From Nitrospirota bacterium (GTDB taxonomy: Bacteria; Nitrospirota_A; Leptospirillia; Leptospirillales; Leptospirillaceae): a DNA stretch of 6,909 nt. The notes below the pieces were generated by a model. It worked only from the letters and a program-made list of their open reading frames with translations. It was not told where the DNA came from and made no database searches. Shown here piece after piece: positions 6,119-6,909 of the stretch. Position 1 is the stretch's first letter. The number at the start of each line of letters is the position of its first letter. Where the stretch lies: positions 1 to 6,909 of the forward strand of contig JAKBPM010000045.1 of NCBI GenBank assembly GCA_021829515.1, in the 5' to 3' direction. Both the position numbers and the translations under genes were made by a program.

Positions 6119-6206
6119 CAAGGCTTATTCCGCGAAAATCTGGCTCCATCGAAAAATGATTGCCGAATCCTCAATGGTTCTGATAGTATTGGCTTCCCCA
6201 GTTTAA
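6111..6206 (+). other. Possible frameshifted C-terminal extension of the upstream membrane protein
   Basis: Skipping the single base at 6110 joins residue R150 to 31 further residues ending at TAA 6204-6206. The segment begins FHDKAYSAKIWLHRKMIAES and then runs into a hydrophobic stretch (SMVLIVLASPV), like one more membrane helix. It ends one base before the tRNA-Cys gene. No separate start site with a ribosome-binding site is visible. Either the gene is frameshifted (mutation or sequencing error), or this is a chance open frame. Confidence 0.4.
6160..6189 (+). promoter_or_regulatory. Candidate tRNA-Cys promoter
   Basis: TTGCCG (6160-6165), 18 bases, TAGTAT (6184-6189; 4 of 6). Transcription would begin near 6196, about a dozen bases before the mature tRNA. 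The spacing suits a tRNA gene but the match is weak, and the tRNA may instead be cut from a longer transcript. Confidence 0.25.
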
Positions 6207-6207
6207 G

Positions 6208-6282
6208 GGCGGCGTAGCCAAGTGGTAAGGCAAGGGTCTGCAAAACCTTTATACCCCAGTTCGAACCTGGGCGCCGCCTCCA
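6208..6282 (+). tRNA. tRNA-Cys, anticodon GCA
   Basis: A full cloverleaf can be drawn. Acceptor GGCGGCG (6208-6214) pairs with CGCCGCC (6272-6278). The D arm is GCC/GGC around AAGTGGTAA. The anticodon stem AGGGT/ACCTT holds loop CTGCAAA with anticodon GCA at 6240-6242. The variable loop is five bases (TATAC). The T arm CCCAG/CTGGG holds the loop TTCGAAC. The discriminator is T (6279), as expected for tRNA-Cys, and the 3' CCA is encoded at 6280-6282. It decodes UGC and UGU. Confidence 0.97.
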
Positions 6283-6483
6283 ACAAGATCTCTGACCGAT
6301 GAAATTTGCATGAAACTTATCCCCCCATACAGGCCGCCTTCAAATCATCCAGAAAAAGAACCCCCATAGCCAAAACGTCATAAAAATCATGCACCTCAAA
6401 TTTTCAGAGCGTGCTCTCTCCCCCCCAAGCCATCCTCGCCAAATTCTTTAGCAAACACTCATCGTAATATCTTCATCCCTCTT

Positions 6484-6535
6484 TATTGGGCTTCACTTAT
6501 CTTCTTTTCCGAACACCAAGCCAATACTTCGGAAA
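6484..6535. repeat. Two interleaved inverted repeats (A-B-A'-B' order)
   Basis: Arm A (6484-6493, TATTGG-G-CTT) pairs with AAGCCAATA (6518-6526) over 9 bp with one bulged G. Arm B TTTCCGAA (6506-6513) pairs perfectly with TTCGGAAA (6528-6535) over 8 bp. The arms alternate, so the two stems compete or form a pseudoknot-like fold if transcribed. Confidence 0.5.
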
Positions 6536-6774
6536 GATCCAATCATTAAAAAAACCCATGATGGAATCGTTCAACTACAGCCACTAGAACACCATATTTA
6601 ATCAGTGTTTTTCCATTACGGATTCAAAAAAAATGAGCACAGAAGCCATCAAATAACGTGAGCCTAATCAAAATATGCCGTGAGACATATCAATTTTGAA
6701 CTTGATCCATCACACAGACCTTGATGCATTCTTTCTATAACCTGAAATCACGCTGGAAACAGCGGCTACGGGAG

Positions 6775-6818
6775 TTGGGAGGCATATCCAATCCGGATAT
6801 CACATCTTCCAATCCCAA
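6775..6818 (+). repeat. Nested stem-loop in the leader of the last gene
   Basis: Outer arms TTGGGA (6775-6780) and TCCCAA (6813-6818) enclose an inner hairpin ATATCC (6784-6789) / GGATAT (6795-6800) with a 5-base loop. It lies 22 bp before the ribosome-binding site of the gene at 6853, so it could be a structured mRNA leader. No known riboswitch consensus is recognised. Confidence 0.4.
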
Positions 6819-6852
6819 AATCTTTCATAACCTTAACCCAAGGAGTGAAAAC

Positions 6853-6909
6853 ATGAAAAAGGAATCAAAAAAATCCATTTCAATAGCCATCGGCAATGCA
6901 GGAGTGGCA
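6853..6909 (+). CDS. Start of an unidentified gene, possibly an exported or membrane protein (partial)
   Basis: Only the first 19 codons are in the window, reading MKKESKKSISIAIGNAGVA and open at the right edge. The start is well supported: AAGGAG (6840-6845) lies seven bases before ATG. Four lysines in the first seven residues followed by a mildly hydrophobic run look like the beginning of a signal peptide or membrane anchor, but too little is visible to assign a family. The long leader with a nested stem-loop belongs to this gene. Confidence 0.75.
   Translation, partial: MKKESKKSISIAIGNAGVA

Larger units (their letters stand above)
6283..6852. other. Gene-poor region downstream of tRNA-Cys
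   Basis: About 570 bp, A+T-rich, interrupted by stops in all frames, with no frame that looks coding. No intrinsic terminator with a U-tract follows the tRNA. It holds interleaved inverted repeats at 6484-6535, CGTGAG twice 23 bp apart (6656-6661 and 6679-6684), and a nested stem-loop at 6775-6818 just before the next gene. A -10-like TATAAC lies at 6736-6741 but has no convincing -35. Confidence 0.55.

Noticed and set aside
6541..6600. Possible minus-strand terminator before a T7 run
   Set aside because: The stem is only CCAT/ATGG, too short for a working terminator.

Overview
This is a bacterial chromosomal window of roughly 50% GC carrying mostly housekeeping genes. I see no phage, transposon, CRISPR or defence module. 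The protein set is a B12-dependent ribonucleotide reductase, a short rubrerythrin, the LpoB/COG3014-type lipoprotein pair and an 'SSLGH' variant of undecaprenyl-pyrophosphate phosphatase. Together with the base composition this would suit a Gram-negative, diderm organism such as a Leptospirillum-like member of the Nitrospirota. That placement comes from general resemblance only and was not tested.

Layout, left to right. (1) 1-987, minus strand: a two-gene operon of outer-membrane lipoproteins, an LpoB-like peptidoglycan-synthase activator followed 21 bp later by a TTG-started COG3014-like TPR lipoprotein that is cut by the window edge. (2) 988-1335: divergent promoter region. (3) 1336-1755, plus: rubrerythrin, followed by a strong bidirectional intrinsic terminator at 1796-1825. 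(4) 1882-4089, minus: nrdJ, the class II ribonucleotide reductase, convergent with rubrerythrin. (5) 4090-4444: divergent control region with several short repeats. (6) 4445-5293, plus: uppP, whose conserved N-terminus can only be reached from a non-standard ATT start. (7) 5393-5524, minus: a 43-residue single-pass membrane protein. It is divergent from (8) 5660-6118, plus, a four-helix membrane protein, across a very compact promoter pair with overlapping -10 elements. A plausible extra 31-residue C-terminal segment of gene 8 lies in the +1 frame up to 6206. (9) 6208-6282: tRNA-Cys(GCA) with encoded CCA. (10) 6283-6852: about 570 bp without a convincing gene but with interleaved inverted repeats and a structured leader. 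(11) 6853-6909, plus: the first 19 codons of a new gene.

Functional threads: two loci serve the cell envelope (LpoB activates class A penicillin-binding proteins; UppP recycles the lipid carrier used in wall synthesis). Two serve life with variable oxygen (NrdJ makes deoxyribonucleotides without needing oxygen; rubrerythrin removes peroxide). The less ordinary observations are the start codon of uppP, the possible frameshift at 6110, the small membrane gene with its shared promoter, and the structured non-coding DNA after the tRNA.
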